Part shown: positions 23,686 to 32,627 of the stretch, piece after piece
How positions within the stretch are numbered: position 1 is the first letter of the stretch
How the letters are laid out: the number at the start of each line of letters is the position of its first letter
Assembly: GCA_964474695.1 (NCBI GenBank)
Contig: CAYYTK010000008.1
Location: 62,001-126,000 of the forward strand
DNA length: 64,000 bases
DNA from: DAOUBP01 sp964474695
Lineage (GTDB): Bacteria > Chloroflexota > Anaerolineae > CG2-30-64-16
Reading direction: 5' to 3'
Program-made: the position numbers and the translations under genes
Notes under the pieces: generated by a model
What the model saw: the letters and a program-made list of their open reading frames with translations, nothing else
What the model was told of the DNA's origin: nothing
Databases searched by the model: none

Positions 23686-23924
23686 CCCAGGGTTTTATAG
23701 CCCAAGATCGGGAAACAGGCAACCGACCGGCGTGAACGTTAACAGTCTCTCTGCAGCGTGTTGAATTCCTGCATAGCTTTCCGTCTGCGCCATTCTGAGG
23801 TATGATCTCGCCAGAAACCGGGAGCTGCGACATCATGAAGCACAGCGGATATCCGTCATCTATCATCCTCGTTCCGTAATCGCAAGCTGCGGCGGTCGCC
23901 TGAAAGCGCATAAAGGAAACATCA

Positions 23925-24971
23925 ATGACCAACAACTCATCCCTCGGCATGTATGCCGCCTTCACCCCCTTGCAACTCCGTGCAGTAACGGCTCGCAACC
24001 GGCTGTGGATCTCGCCGATGTGCCAATATTCGGTCTTCAAGGAAGATGGGGTGGCCACCGACTGGCACCTTGTGCACCTGGGCAGCCGCGCGGTGGGTGG
24101 CGCCGGGCTGATCATCGTCGAGGCGACCGCGGTCGAGCCGCGCGGCCGCATCAGCCGGCAGGACCTGGGGCTGTGGAACGACGACCAGGCCGGCGGCCTG
24201 GCCCCCCTCGCGCGCGTCATGGCCGACCACGGCGCAGTACCGGCTATCCAACTGGCGCATGCCGGCCGTAAGGCGGACGATGCCGGGGCGATCGCGCCCA
24301 GCGCGCTGGCGTTCTCGGAGCAGTCAATCACGCCGCGCGCCATGGACGCGGCGGATCTGGCCGCGGTCGTGCGTGCGTTTCGGGACGCTGCGGCGCGGGC
24401 CGCGGCCGCGGGGTTCCAGGCGGTCGAGATCCACGCCGCGCACGGCTACCTGCTGCACGAGTTTCTCTCGCCGATCAGCAATCGCCGGACCGATGACTAC
24501 GGCGGCAGCTTCGCGCACCGTGTGCGCCTGCTGCTGGAGGTTGTGGCCGCGGTGCGCAGCGTCTGGCCGGAGCGGCTGCCGCTGTTCGTCCGCATCAGCG
24601 CCACCGATTGGGCGGCCGGGCCGGCGTGGGACCTGGAGCAGAGCGTGGCGCTGGCGGGCCTGCTCAAGGCGGCGGGCGTGGACCTGATCGATTGTTCGTC
24701 CGGCGGCCTGACCCCCGCGCAGGAGATCCCCCTCGCGCCGGGCTACCAGGTCCCCTTCGCAGCCCGCATCCGCCGCGAGGCCGGGATCGCGACCGGCGCG
24801 GTCGGGCTGATCACCACGGCGCACCAGGTCGAAGAGATCCTCCAGATGGGCCAGGCCGACGCGGTGCTGATCGGCCGGCAGTCGCTGCGCGATCCGTATT
24901 TCCCGCTGCGCGCCGCGCGCGAGCTGGGCCAGGAGCTCGCCGTGCCGTTCCAGTACCAGCGGGCCTGGTGA
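23925..24971 (+). CDS. namA: NADH:flavin oxidoreductase, Old Yellow Enzyme (YqjM/NamA type)
   Basis: A 348-residue FMN-dependent ene-reductase. The YqjM-class cysteine is in ISPMCQYSVFKEDGVATDWH (about 31-50), the active-site pair in AIQLAHAGRK (about 106) and EIHAAHGYLLHEFLSPISNRRTDDYGGS (about 171), and the phosphate-binding end in VGLITTAHQVEEIL and ADAVLIGRQSLRDPYF. It reduces activated C=C bonds with NAD(P)H. ATG 23925 has AAAGGA 7 bases upstream. It lies 76 bases before the URO-D gene on the same strand. Confidence 0.93.
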   Translation: MTNNSSLGMYAAFTPLQLRAVTARNRLWISPMCQYSVFKEDGVATDWHLVHLGSRAVGGAGLIIVEATAVEPRGRISRQDLGLWNDDQAGGLAPLARVMADHGAVPAIQLAHAGRKADDAGAIAPSALAFSEQSITPRAMDAADLAAVVRAFRDAAARAAAAGFQAVEIHAAHGYLLHEFLSPISNRRTDDYGGSFAHRVRLLLEVVAAVRSVWPERLPLFVRISATDWAAGPAWDLEQSVALAGLLKAAGVDLIDCSSGGLTPAQEIPLAPGYQVPFAARIRREAGIATGAVGLITTAHQVEEILQMGQADAVLIGRQSLRDPYFPLRAARELGQELAVPFQYQRAW

Positions 24972-25047
24972 GGCGCGGCTTCTGGATGCGCCTCGGCCCG
25001 GCAGACCGCGCGGTAGGGGCGCTAACGGGGCGCCAGGGAGCGAGACC

Positions 25048-25992
25048 ATGAACAAACGTGACATCATGCTGAGCCTGATCGACGGCGGCGCACCGGCCGG
25101 CTACACGCCGGCCGCGTTTTTCCTGCACTTCGGGCCGGGCTATCAAGTCGGCCAGGCGGCGATCGACCGCCACCTCCAGTTCTTCCGCCACACCGGCATG
25201 GACTTCGTCAAGGTGCAGTTCGAGCAGGACATGCCGCAGTGCGCGATCGCCTCGCCCGCCGATTGGGCGCGCGCCCCGCGGCTGACCGCAGAGGACTTTG
25301 CGCCGACCGTGCGCGTGGTGCGCGGTTTGGTCGAGGCTGCGGGCCGCGACGCGCTGGTGATCCTCACCCTCTATTCGCCGTTCATGTGGGCGCGGCATCT
25401 GGCCGGGGATGAAGTGCTGCACGCGCATTTGTGCGAGCACCCGGCCCGGGCCGCCGTAGGGCTGGCGATCAGTACGGAGAACGTGCTGACGTTGGTGGCC
25501 GCGTGTCAGGCTGCGGGCGTGGATGGCTTCTATGCGTCCACCCAGGGCGGCGAGGCGTTCCGCTTCGGCGGAAGCCGCACGAGCGGCGGCGACATCTTCG
25601 AGCGGCTGATCAAGCCGACCGACCTGGCGGTGTGGGATGCGATCTCGGCGTGCCGCTGCAACATCCTGCATGTCTGCGACTACGAGGGCGCTTACGACGA
25701 CCTGACCCCCTTCCGCGACTACCCCGGCCATATCGTCAACTGCTCGCTGGAGGTGGGCGGTCTACACATGACGCCGCAGGCGGCGGCCGCGTTCTTCGGC
25801 CGGCCCTTCATGGGCGGGCTGGAGCGCAAGGGGGTGCTGGCGACCGGTGCGCCCGCGGAGGTGCGCCGCGCGGCCCAGGCGGTTTTGGCCGCAGCGCCGG
25901 CGCGCTTCATCCTGGCGGCCGACTGCACCGTGCCGGCCGATACGTCGTGGGACAACCTGAAGGCGGCGATTGACGCGGCTCACGGCGCATGA
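25048..25992 (+). CDS. Uroporphyrinogen decarboxylase (URO-D) family protein
   Basis: A 314-residue TIM-barrel protein of the URO-D superfamily: MNKRDIMLSLIDGG at the start, FFLHFGPGYQVG (about 16), MDFVKVQFEQ (about 51), LHVCDYEGAYDDL (about 211) and VNCSLEVGG (about 231). The superfamily contains haem uroporphyrinogen decarboxylases and corrinoid methyltransferases. HemE signatures (RQAGRYLPEY) are missing, so a methyltransferase-like or unknown reaction is more likely than haem synthesis. GGGAGCG precedes ATG 25048. Its downstream neighbour is a truncated membrane gene. Confidence 0.85.
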   Translation: MNKRDIMLSLIDGGAPAGYTPAAFFLHFGPGYQVGQAAIDRHLQFFRHTGMDFVKVQFEQDMPQCAIASPADWARAPRLTAEDFAPTVRVVRGLVEAAGRDALVILTLYSPFMWARHLAGDEVLHAHLCEHPARAAVGLAISTENVLTLVAACQAAGVDGFYASTQGGEAFRFGGSRTSGGDIFERLIKPTDLAVWDAISACRCNILHVCDYEGAYDDLTPFRDYPGHIVNCSLEVGGLHMTPQAAAAFFGRPFMGGLERKGVLATGAPAEVRRAAQAVLAAAPARFILAADCTVPADTSWDNLKAAIDAAHGA

Positions 25993-26008
25993 ATAATTGG
26001 AGGTCAAC

Positions 26009-26228
26009 ATGCCGGTTCGCTTCTCTGAACGCCTGATCCGGTTTTCCAAAGGCTGGCTGGCGCTGGCCGCCTTGGTGATTTTCCTGTGCTTCACCGCCCT
26101 GGTGTTGCCGGGCCAGGCGGCGGGGTCGGCCGAGCGCACAGGGGGCGCGCGGCAGCCCGACACATCCCTGTTCTATACCCCGGCTGAACTCTACGGCATG
26201 GCGGAGGCGTTTGGCCCGGACGGCCGGC
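26009..26228 (+). pseudogene. 5' remnant of a membrane protein gene
   Basis: GGAGG (25999-26003) and ATG 26009 start a believable protein: one transmembrane segment (WLALAALVIFLCFTALVLPG, about residues 14-33), then GGARQPDTSLFYTPAELYGM. After about codon 73 (GPDGRQ) the sequence turns into the antisense of a short-chain dehydrogenase fragment and the frame reads as Arg/Pro/Ala noise to a stop at 26311. Homologous membrane proteins, as I recall them, continue with several more helices. I read it as the first third of a gene cut by a rearrangement. Confidence 0.7.
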
Positions 26229-26234
26229 AGGCAC

Positions 26235-26740
26235 CGCGGCCAGTCTGCGCTGCAGCACGTACGCGAAGAGAAGGTTCGCCAGCTTGCTCTGCCCGTAGGC
26301 GCCCCACTTGAAGTAGGACCGGTTGCCCTGCAAGTCGTTGAAGTGGATCCTGCCGAACCAATGCACACTGCTGCTGACTGTCACGACGCGCGCGCCAGGG
26401 GTCTCCAGGATCAACGGCAGCAGCAGGCCAGTGAGCGCGAAATGGCCCAAATGATTGGTGCCGAACTGCATCTCGAAGCCGTCGGTTGTCTCCCGCCGCG
26501 GGATGGCCATCACGCCGGCGTTGTTGATCAGCATGTTGAGTCGGTCGTGGCCGGCCAGGAAGGCGCCGGCGAAAGAGCGGATGGATGTCAGGCTGGCAAG
26601 GTCCAGGGCCATCACCGTCAGGTCAGCTTTTGGCACGGAGGCAAGGATCTCCGCGGCAGCCTGGCTGCCCTTTGCCGTGTCGCGCACCGCCATCACCACC
26701 CGCGCGCCTTTCTTGGCCAGTATCCTGGCCGCTTCGAAAG
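26235..26740 (-). pseudogene. Internal fragment of a short-chain dehydrogenase/reductase
   Basis: About 165 residues match SDR enzymes of the retinol-dehydrogenase/WW-oxidoreductase kind: AARILAKKGARVVMAVRD, MALDLASLTSIRSFA, LNMLINNAGVMAIP (NNAG), FGTNHLGHFALTGLLLP, VVTVSSSVHWFG and the catalytic YGQSKLAN (YxxxK). The N-terminal TGxxxGIG cofactor loop and the C-terminal third are missing. Outside 26235-26740 the frame (26091-26882) translates to low-similarity sequence. Both ends abut unrelated genes, so it is a non-functional fragment. Confidence 0.8.
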
Positions 26741-26796
26741 GCGCACAGCAGATCAACTCACAGGCAGGAAAAGGCAGAGCAAACCGAACCAGATGC

Positions 26797-27696
26797 CTAA
26801 AACAATGCCAGTTGGTTGGCCGTGAGGGTCTGGTATGGAGGTACCCTACGCAGCAGGCCGAAACGGTCGGCCAGGTCGGCAAACACAGTTTCGAGTTGGG
26901 CCGCGCGTTCGGCCGCGGCCGAGTAGCGCTCGCCGAACGCGCGGCGATACCGTTCGCTGAGGCCGGGGAAGAGGCGATCCAACTGCCGGTAGTAATGCGT
27001 CCGCTGGCGATCGCGCAGGGTCATGCCGAAGGCCGGAACGACGTGGCGCGCGCCGCACGCGTGGGCCTGCTCGACGATCTGCTGGATGTTTTCCGGGTCA
27101 TCTTCGATGAAGGGCAGCACCGGCATCAGCATGATCCCGGTGGTGATGCCTCGGTCTGCAAACGCGGCCATAGCGCGGAAGCGGGCTGAGGGTGGTGGCG
27201 CGCCCGGCTCCAGCTTGCCCGCCAGGTCATCGTCCGCGGCGGTCACGGTGAAACTGACCACCGCGCCCGGCGACGCACCGCCGGCCGCCTGCTCGATGGC
27301 GGCCAACGTCTCGATATCTCGCAGCACAAGATCGCTTTTGGTCAGCACATGCACCGGGAAGCGCAGCTCGGCGATGATCTCCAATGCGCGGCCGGTGAGG
27401 CGCAGCTCGCGCTCCAGCGGCATGTAGGGATCGTTCATCGAGCCGGTGCCGACGTACCCTTTGACCCGCTTGCTCCGCAGCTCGCGGCGCAGCAGATCCA
27501 GGGCATTGGCCTTCACCAACACCTCGCCATCGAAGTTCTCGATCCCGTAGCATTCGCTTCTCGAATCGCAATAGGTGCAGCGATGCTGGCAGCCCCGATA
27601 GAGGTTCATGGTGTACTTGATGCCGAACCACGGGTCAGGCTGTCGGCTGGATGAGAGCAGCGTCTTGGCTTCGATCTCCCGGACGTTCATGAGCAT
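26797..27696 (-). CDS. SPL-family radical SAM protein
   Basis: A 299-residue radical SAM protein. The cluster motif is CQHRCTYC (about residues 36-43, CxxxCxxC) in the context YTMNLYRGCQHRCTYCDSRSECYG, typical of the spore-photoproduct-lyase-like (Rv2578c-type) group. GSMNDPYMPLERELRLTG (about 85) and VLTKSDLVLRDIE (about 116) are also typical. It lacks the C-terminal cysteine known to act in spore photoproduct lyase, and the lineage does not form spores as far as known, so the substrate is unknown. It diverges from the kdp operon across 210 bases in which I see no convincing consensus promoter or repeat. Confidence 0.85.
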   Translation of the reverse strand: MLMNVREIEAKTLLSSSRQPDPWFGIKYTMNLYRGCQHRCTYCDSRSECYGIENFDGEVLVKANALDLLRRELRSKRVKGYVGTGSMNDPYMPLERELRLTGRALEIIAELRFPVHVLTKSDLVLRDIETLAAIEQAAGGASPGAVVSFTVTAADDDLAGKLEPGAPPPSARFRAMAAFADRGITTGIMLMPVLPFIEDDPENIQQIVEQAHACGARHVVPAFGMTLRDRQRTHYYRQLDRLFPGLSERYRRAFGERYSAAAERAAQLETVFADLADRFGLLRRVPPYQTLTANQLALF

Positions 27697-27906
27697 ATCA
27701 TGCCATAAGGCTGCTCGATGGGCAAGCGCTTTGGCAGTAGAACCAGGGATTCCTCATAGAGCCACTGGGCTTCGCTGGAATAAAGACTGCAGCTTGATCT
27801 TTTCCTGACCTCCGGTATTTTCCTCTTGTCCCCCCCTTGACCTCTTTTGGCTTACACTGGCCTTGCATGGGGCGGCGATCGAAGAGGCGCCGCGCGAACA
27901 CATCGG

Positions 27907-28017
27907 ATGAAACGGATGGATAAAGTGGCAGATATCGTCTACCTGGCGATCGGCCTCGGGCTCTTTGCTGCCGGCCTGGCGATGCTCAGGCTGTGTGAAC
28001 GCTTGCTGCGAGGATGA
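27907..28017 (+). CDS. Small membrane protein at the head of the kdp operon
   Basis: A 36-residue ORF, MKRMDKVADIVYLAIGLGLF and so on, with one transmembrane segment (about 9-28) and a basic end (LRLCERLLRG). Its TGA overlaps the kdpF ATG (ATGA at 28014-28017), so it is translationally coupled. I recall unannotated single-helix ORFs ending in RLCERL-like sequence upstream of kdpF in other genomes, which supports it as a real gene. It is below usual gene-caller limits. A regulatory or assembly role for KdpFABC is inference. Confidence 0.7.
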   Translation: MKRMDKVADIVYLAIGLGLFAAGLAMLRLCERLLRG

Positions 28018-28112
28018 GCATGGATGTTACTTACCTGTTGGTGGGTGCGGCCGCGTTGCTTTTGCTTGTTTACCTGGCGGCGACGCTTTTGAAACCGGAG
28101 TGGTTCGAATGA
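28014..28112 (+). CDS. kdpF: KdpF, small subunit of the K+-transporting ATPase
   Basis: A 32-residue single-helix peptide (MSMDVTYLLVGAAALLLLVY followed by LAATLLKPEWF), matching KdpF in size, position and the end LxxPExF. KdpF stabilises the KdpABC complex in the membrane. It overlaps kdpA at ATGATGA. An in-frame second ATG at 28020 is possible. Confidence 0.85.
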   Translation: MSMDVTYLLVGAAALLLLVYLAATLLKPEWFE

Positions 28113-29815
28113 TGACGAATGGGGTTCAGCTTGTGCTCTTCACGGCGCTGCTTCTCCTGCTTGTGCGGCCGCTTGGCGCCTATATGGCGCGGGCATACCG
28201 TGGGGAGCGCACCTTACTTTCACGCGTCGTAGGACCGTTGGAACGCGGCCTGTATCGGGCAGCGGGCATCCGGCCGGAGCGCGAGATGACCTGGCAGGCC
28301 TATGCCGCGGCGGTGCTTTTCTTCAGCGTCACCGGGTTCCTTTTCTTGTATCTGCTGTTGCGTGCGCAGCACTTGCTGCCGCTGAACCCACAGCGGCTAG
28401 GGCCGCTCTCGCCGGACCTGGCTTTCAACACCGCGGCGAGTTTCGTGTCCAACACGAACTGGCAGAGCTACGGCGGCGAGACCACCCTGAGCTATCTATC
28501 GCAGATGCTGGGGCTCACGGTCCAGAACTTCCTATCGGCCGCGACCGGCATGGCGGTGCTGGTTGCGCTCGTGCGCGGCCTCAGCCGGCAGAGCAGCAGG
28601 ACGGTGGGGAATTTCTGGGTGGATCTGACGCGCTCCACGCTGTACATCCTGCTGCCGTTGGCCTTGGTGCTGGCGCTTGCACTTGTCTCGCAGGGGGTCG
28701 TCCAGTCGCTCGGGAACTATCAGGCAGTGGCAGCGCTGCAACCCGGCGGGGCGGGCCAGGTGCTGCCGATGGGACCGGCCGCATCGCAAGTGGCGATCAA
28801 GCAGCTTGGCACGAACGGCGGCGGCTTCTTCAGCGTCAATTCGGCGCATCCGTTCGAGAACCCGACCCCACTGAGCAATCTGCTCGAAGGGGTGGCGATC
28901 CTTCTCATCCCGGCCGCGCTGACGTACACGTTCGGCCGCCTTGTGGGCGATGCGCGGCAGGGCTGGGCGCTGCTGGTGGCCATGACGGTCGTGTTCGTGA
29001 TCTTCGCCGGGCTGACGATCTGGGCCGAGGGCCGGCCAAATCCGGCCTTGGCCGGGCTGCCGATCGACCAGGGCGCGGGCAGTCTGGAGGGCAAGGAGCT
29101 CCGCTTCGGCGCCGCGGGGTCGGCGCTGTGGGCGGTGGCAACGACTGCGGCCTCCAACGGGTCCGTCAACTCGATGCACGCCTCCTTCACGCCGTTGGGC
29201 AGCCTCATGCCGATAGTGCTGATGCAGCTCGGCGAGGTCATCTACGGCGGCGTGGGCTCGGGCCTCTATGGCATGCTTGCGTTCGTCATCATTGCGGTAT
29301 TTGTGGCCGGCCTGATGGTTGGCCGTACGCCCGAATATCTCGGCAAGAAGATCGAGGTGTTCGAGATGAAAATGGCCGCCTTGATTGTGTTGATCCCCGT
29401 GGTCACCGTGCTGGTGGGGACCGCGATAGCGGTTGTGATGCCGTCCGGACTGGCCGCGCTGCTGAACAAAGGCCCGCAGGGCTTCAGCGAGGTGCTGTAT
29501 GCGTTTTCATCGGCAGGCAACAATAACGGCAGTGCCTTTGCAGGACTCTCGTCGAACGCGCCCTTCTACAATATTGCGTTGGGGATCGTCATGCTCATCT
29601 CGCGCTTCTGGCTGATCGTGCCGACGCTGGCCATGGCAGGCAGCCTGGGCGCCAAGAAGCGCGTGGCCGCAAGCGCCGGGACGCTGCCGACTCATTCGCC
29701 GCTGTTCATCGGCTGGTTGGTGGCTGTTGTGCTGCTCGTGGGTGCGTTGAGCTTCCTGCCCAGCCTGGCGCTGGGTCCGCTTGTACAGGAGTTCATGATC
29801 GGGAGGCTATTCTGA
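28109..29815 (+). CDS. kdpA: Potassium-transporting ATPase, K+-binding subunit KdpA
   Basis: A 568-residue membrane protein, the channel-like subunit that picks up K+ with high affinity. Selectivity-filter segments are visible: NTAASFVSNTNWQSYGGE (about 110), KQLGTNGGGFFSVNSAHPFENPTP (about 231), TTAASNGSVNSMHASFTPLG (about 343) and FSSAGNNNGSAFAG (about 467). Some ten hydrophobic helices span the length. Adjacent ATGs at 28109 and 28112 overlap kdpF; the frame opens earlier at 27965 but that is the coding region of the two small genes. The stop overlaps kdpB (TGATG). Confidence 0.96.
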   Translation: MMTNGVQLVLFTALLLLLVRPLGAYMARAYRGERTLLSRVVGPLERGLYRAAGIRPEREMTWQAYAAAVLFFSVTGFLFLYLLLRAQHLLPLNPQRLGPLSPDLAFNTAASFVSNTNWQSYGGETTLSYLSQMLGLTVQNFLSAATGMAVLVALVRGLSRQSSRTVGNFWVDLTRSTLYILLPLALVLALALVSQGVVQSLGNYQAVAALQPGGAGQVLPMGPAASQVAIKQLGTNGGGFFSVNSAHPFENPTPLSNLLEGVAILLIPAALTYTFGRLVGDARQGWALLVAMTVVFVIFAGLTIWAEGRPNPALAGLPIDQGAGSLEGKELRFGAAGSALWAVATTAASNGSVNSMHASFTPLGSLMPIVLMQLGEVIYGGVGSGLYGMLAFVIIAVFVAGLMVGRTPEYLGKKIEVFEMKMAALIVLIPVVTVLVGTAIAVVMPSGLAALLNKGPQGFSEVLYAFSSAGNNNGSAFAGLSSNAPFYNIALGIVMLISRFWLIVPTLAMAGSLGAKKRVAASAGTLPTHSPLFIGWLVAVVLLVGALSFLPSLALGPLVQEFMIGRLF

Positions 29816-31926
29816 TGATGACTGAACTGCGCAACGATCCCAACGTGCTGAGGGAAAGACCGTATCGTCGTGCGGTGGTGGCTGCCTTCGCCAAACTTGA
29901 CCCGCGGCGCCAGGTGCGCAACCCGGTCATGTTTGTGACAGAGGTCGGGGCGCTGGTGGTGTCACTGTTGGCCTTTCAGGCCGCCGGGCAGGTCGGCTTC
30001 ACGCTCGCGATTGCCGGCTGGCTCTGGCTGACGGTGCTGTTCGCCAACTTCTCAGAAGCGCTGGCGGAGGGCCGCGGCAGGGCCCAGGCGGAGGCACTGC
30101 GCCGGACGCGACGGGACACGCAAGCCAGGAAAATCGTCGGGCCGGGCCGCGGCCCAGATCGCCGGGTGGAGGTGACCGCTTCCGGAGCACTGCGACAGGG
30201 CGACCTGTACCTGGTGCAGACCGGCGACGTGTTGCCCGCGGACGGGGAAATCATCGAGGGCATTGCATCGGTGGACGAAAGCGCGGTCACTGGCGAGAGC
30301 GCGCCTGTGGTGCGTGAAGCCGGGGGCGACCGCAGCGCGGTCACCGGAGGCACCCGGCTGCTGTCCGACTGGTTGGTAGTGCGCGTGACGGCAGAGCCAG
30401 GCCACGGCTTCCTCGAACGCATGATCGCGATGGTCGAAGGCGCCAAGCGGCAACGGACGCCGAACGAAATCGCCCTGAGCATCTTGCTGTCGAGCTTCAC
30501 CATCGTGTTTCTGGTGGTCTGCGCGACGCTGCTGCCGTTCTCGATCTACAGCGTGCGGGCCGCGGGGCAGGGCGCGCCCTTGTCCATCACGGTGTTGGTG
30601 GCGCTGCTGGTGTGCCTGATACCGACGACCATCGGTGGGCTGTTGTCGGCCATCGGCATTGCGGGCATGGACCGCATGATCCGGCGCAACGTGGTCGCCA
30701 CGTCGGGACGGGCGGTTGAGGCTGCCGGCGATGTCGACGTGCTCTTGCTGGACAAGACGGGCACAATTACGCTCGGCAACCGCCAGGCGGTGGGGTTCAT
30801 TCCGATCGGCGGGACGGCGCTGCGCGACCTGGTCGAGGCGGCCCAACTGGCCTCGCTGGCGGATGATACACCTGAGGGGCGGAGCATCGTGGTGTTGGCC
30901 AAGGAGAAGTACGGCCTGCGGGGCCGCTCCCTGAGCGCCAGCGCTCCGGATGCTCGTGATGACCATGGACATGAGATGGCCTTCGTCCCGTTTACGGCGC
31001 AGACGCGCATGAGCGGCGTTGACATCCCGGCCGATGGCCGAACCGCCACCAGTATCCGCAAGGGCGCGCCGGACGCGATCATCAGCTTGGTGGAGGCGGC
31101 CGGCAACACCGCGCCGTCAGACCTGCGCGGCGCGGTGGAAACCATTGCTCGCTCAGGGGGCACTCCGTTGGTGGTCAGCCAGGACGGTTGCGCGCTGGGA
31201 GTGGTTCATCTTAAAGACATCGTCAAGGGCGGCATCAAAGAGCGCTTTGAGCAACTGCGCCGAATGGGCATCAAGACCGTGATGATCACGGGCGACAACC
31301 CGTTGACTGCGGCTGCGATTGCAGCGGAAGCCGGCGTGGACGATTTCCTGGCGCAAGCGACGCCTGAAACGAAACTCAAGTTGATTCGCGAGTACCAGGC
31401 AGGCGGCCGGCTGGTGGCGATGACCGGGGATGGCACCAACGATGCGCCCGCGCTGGCGCAGGCCGATGTGGCGGTCGCAATGAACACCGGCACGCAGCCG
31501 GCGCGCGAGGCCGCGAACATGGTTGACCTGGACTCGAATCCTACCAAGCTGATCGAGATCGTGGAAATTGGCAAGCAGTTACTGATGACACGCGGCGCAC
31601 TGACCACGTTCAGCATCGCCAACGACGTCAGCAAGTACTTTGCGATCATCCCGGCCGCCTTCGTCGCTATCTACCCGGAGCTGGGCGTGCTCAACTTCAT
31701 GCGGTTGGCGACGCCCCAGAGCGCGATCCTTTCTGCGGTGATCTTTAATGCGCTGATTATCGTGCTGCTCGTGCCGTTGGCCTTGCGCGGGGTGCCGTAC
31801 CGTGCACTGCCGGCCGCACAATTGCTGCGCAACAATCTGTTGGTCTACGGCGTTGGTGGGCTGGTGGCCCCGTTCATCGGCATCAAGCTGATCGACATGC
31901 TACTCATTACACTAAGGCTTTCCTAA
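29815..31926 (+). CDS. kdpB: Potassium-transporting ATPase, ATP-binding subunit KdpB
   Basis: A 703-residue P-type ATPase subunit. Phosphorylation site DKTGTITLGNR (Asp about 313), TGES actuator motif (VTGESAPVV, about 162), nucleotide-domain KGAPDAI, and hinge TGDGTNDAPALAQADVAVAM (about 538) are all intact. The phosphorylation-controlled serine in TGES is present. PTTIGGLLSAIG (about 263) is the KdpB-specific helix. GGGAGG precedes the start; two ATGs in a row (29815, 29818) are possible. Confidence 0.97.
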   Translation: MMTELRNDPNVLRERPYRRAVVAAFAKLDPRRQVRNPVMFVTEVGALVVSLLAFQAAGQVGFTLAIAGWLWLTVLFANFSEALAEGRGRAQAEALRRTRRDTQARKIVGPGRGPDRRVEVTASGALRQGDLYLVQTGDVLPADGEIIEGIASVDESAVTGESAPVVREAGGDRSAVTGGTRLLSDWLVVRVTAEPGHGFLERMIAMVEGAKRQRTPNEIALSILLSSFTIVFLVVCATLLPFSIYSVRAAGQGAPLSITVLVALLVCLIPTTIGGLLSAIGIAGMDRMIRRNVVATSGRAVEAAGDVDVLLLDKTGTITLGNRQAVGFIPIGGTALRDLVEAAQLASLADDTPEGRSIVVLAKEKYGLRGRSLSASAPDARDDHGHEMAFVPFTAQTRMSGVDIPADGRTATSIRKGAPDAIISLVEAAGNTAPSDLRGAVETIARSGGTPLVVSQDGCALGVVHLKDIVKGGIKERFEQLRRMGIKTVMITGDNPLTAAAIAAEAGVDDFLAQATPETKLKLIREYQAGGRLVAMTGDGTNDAPALAQADVAVAMNTGTQPAREAANMVDLDSNPTKLIEIVEIGKQLLMTRGALTTFSIANDVSKYFAIIPAAFVAIYPELGVLNFMRLATPQSAILSAVIFNALIIVLLVPLALRGVPYRALPAAQLLRNNLLVYGVGGLVAPFIGIKLIDMLLITLRLS

Positions 31927-31948
31927 CTGCTAGAACTTGGAGGTGGGC

Positions 31949-32620
31949 ATGAATCGGGCGCATGATTTGCGGAAGCGGGAAGTCCCCCCGAGGTTTGGGG
32001 TGATCTACGTTGTTACGATGAACGCGTACTTACGTCCGGTATTAGTGATCTTCGCCGGCCTGGCGCTTCTGGGCGGGCTGGCCTATCCGCTCCTGGTGAC
32101 CGGGGTGGCGCAGGCTGTGCTGCCGAAGCAAGCCAACGGCAGCGTCGTGCTCGGCGCCGATGGTGAACTCGTTGGCTCTGAGTTGATCGGGCAGAACTTC
32201 ACCGATCCCGGGTACTTCTGGGGCAGGCCGTCGGTCGCGGCAGGCGGACCGTACGTCCCCTATGATGGCAAGGCTTTGACCTGCGCCGGCGGCTCGAACC
32301 TGGGCCCGTTGTCGGCCAACCTCCGGCAGGAAGTGGAAGCGCGGATGGCCGCGCTGCAGGCCGCAGATCCGGGGAATACAGCGCCCATCCCCGCTGACCT
32401 GGTGACGGCCTCAGCCAGCGGCCTCGATCCTGACATCAGCGTGGCGGCCGCACTCTATCAGGCGCCGAGAGTGGCGCGTGCGCGGGGCATCGCTGAGCAA
32501 GCAGTGCGCCTGTTGATCCTGGCGCACGCCCAAGGCCGGTGGTTGGGGGTGTTCGGCGAGCCACGCGTTAACGTCCTTGCACTTAATCAGGCGCTCGATG
32601 CGCTCCGCCAGGGTGTATAA
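31949..32620 (+). CDS. kdpC: Potassium-transporting ATPase subunit KdpC
   Basis: KdpC, the single-span subunit that helps the pump bind ATP. The conserved part starts at MNAYLRPVLVIFAGLALLGG (ATG 32018) with the membrane helix, followed by GSELIGQNFTDPGYFWGRPS (about 80 from 31949), ASGLDPDISVAAALYQAPRVARARG and FGEPRVNVLALNQAL. ATG 31949 has an excellent GGAGG 6 bases upstream and would add 23 polar residues at the cytosolic end; ATG 32018 has none. I list 31949 and note 32018 as the alternative. The added stretch, which includes CCCCCCGAGGTTTGGGG, may be inserted DNA. Confidence 0.9.
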   Translation: MNRAHDLRKREVPPRFGVIYVVTMNAYLRPVLVIFAGLALLGGLAYPLLVTGVAQAVLPKQANGSVVLGADGELVGSELIGQNFTDPGYFWGRPSVAAGGPYVPYDGKALTCAGGSNLGPLSANLRQEVEARMAALQAADPGNTAPIPADLVTASASGLDPDISVAAALYQAPRVARARGIAEQAVRLLILAHAQGRWLGVFGEPRVNVLALNQALDALRQGV

Positions 32621-32627
32621 TAGAGAC

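Noticed and set aside
26091..26882. Functional SDR gene over the full 263-residue frame
   Set aside because: The cofactor-binding glycine loop and C-terminal third are absent, and both ends of the frame are unrelated sequence.
27800..27906. KdpE box or K+-responsive riboswitch upstream of kdp
   Set aside because: Only a TTGACC and a TACACT with wrong spacing are visible; no convincing operator or conserved aptamer motif.
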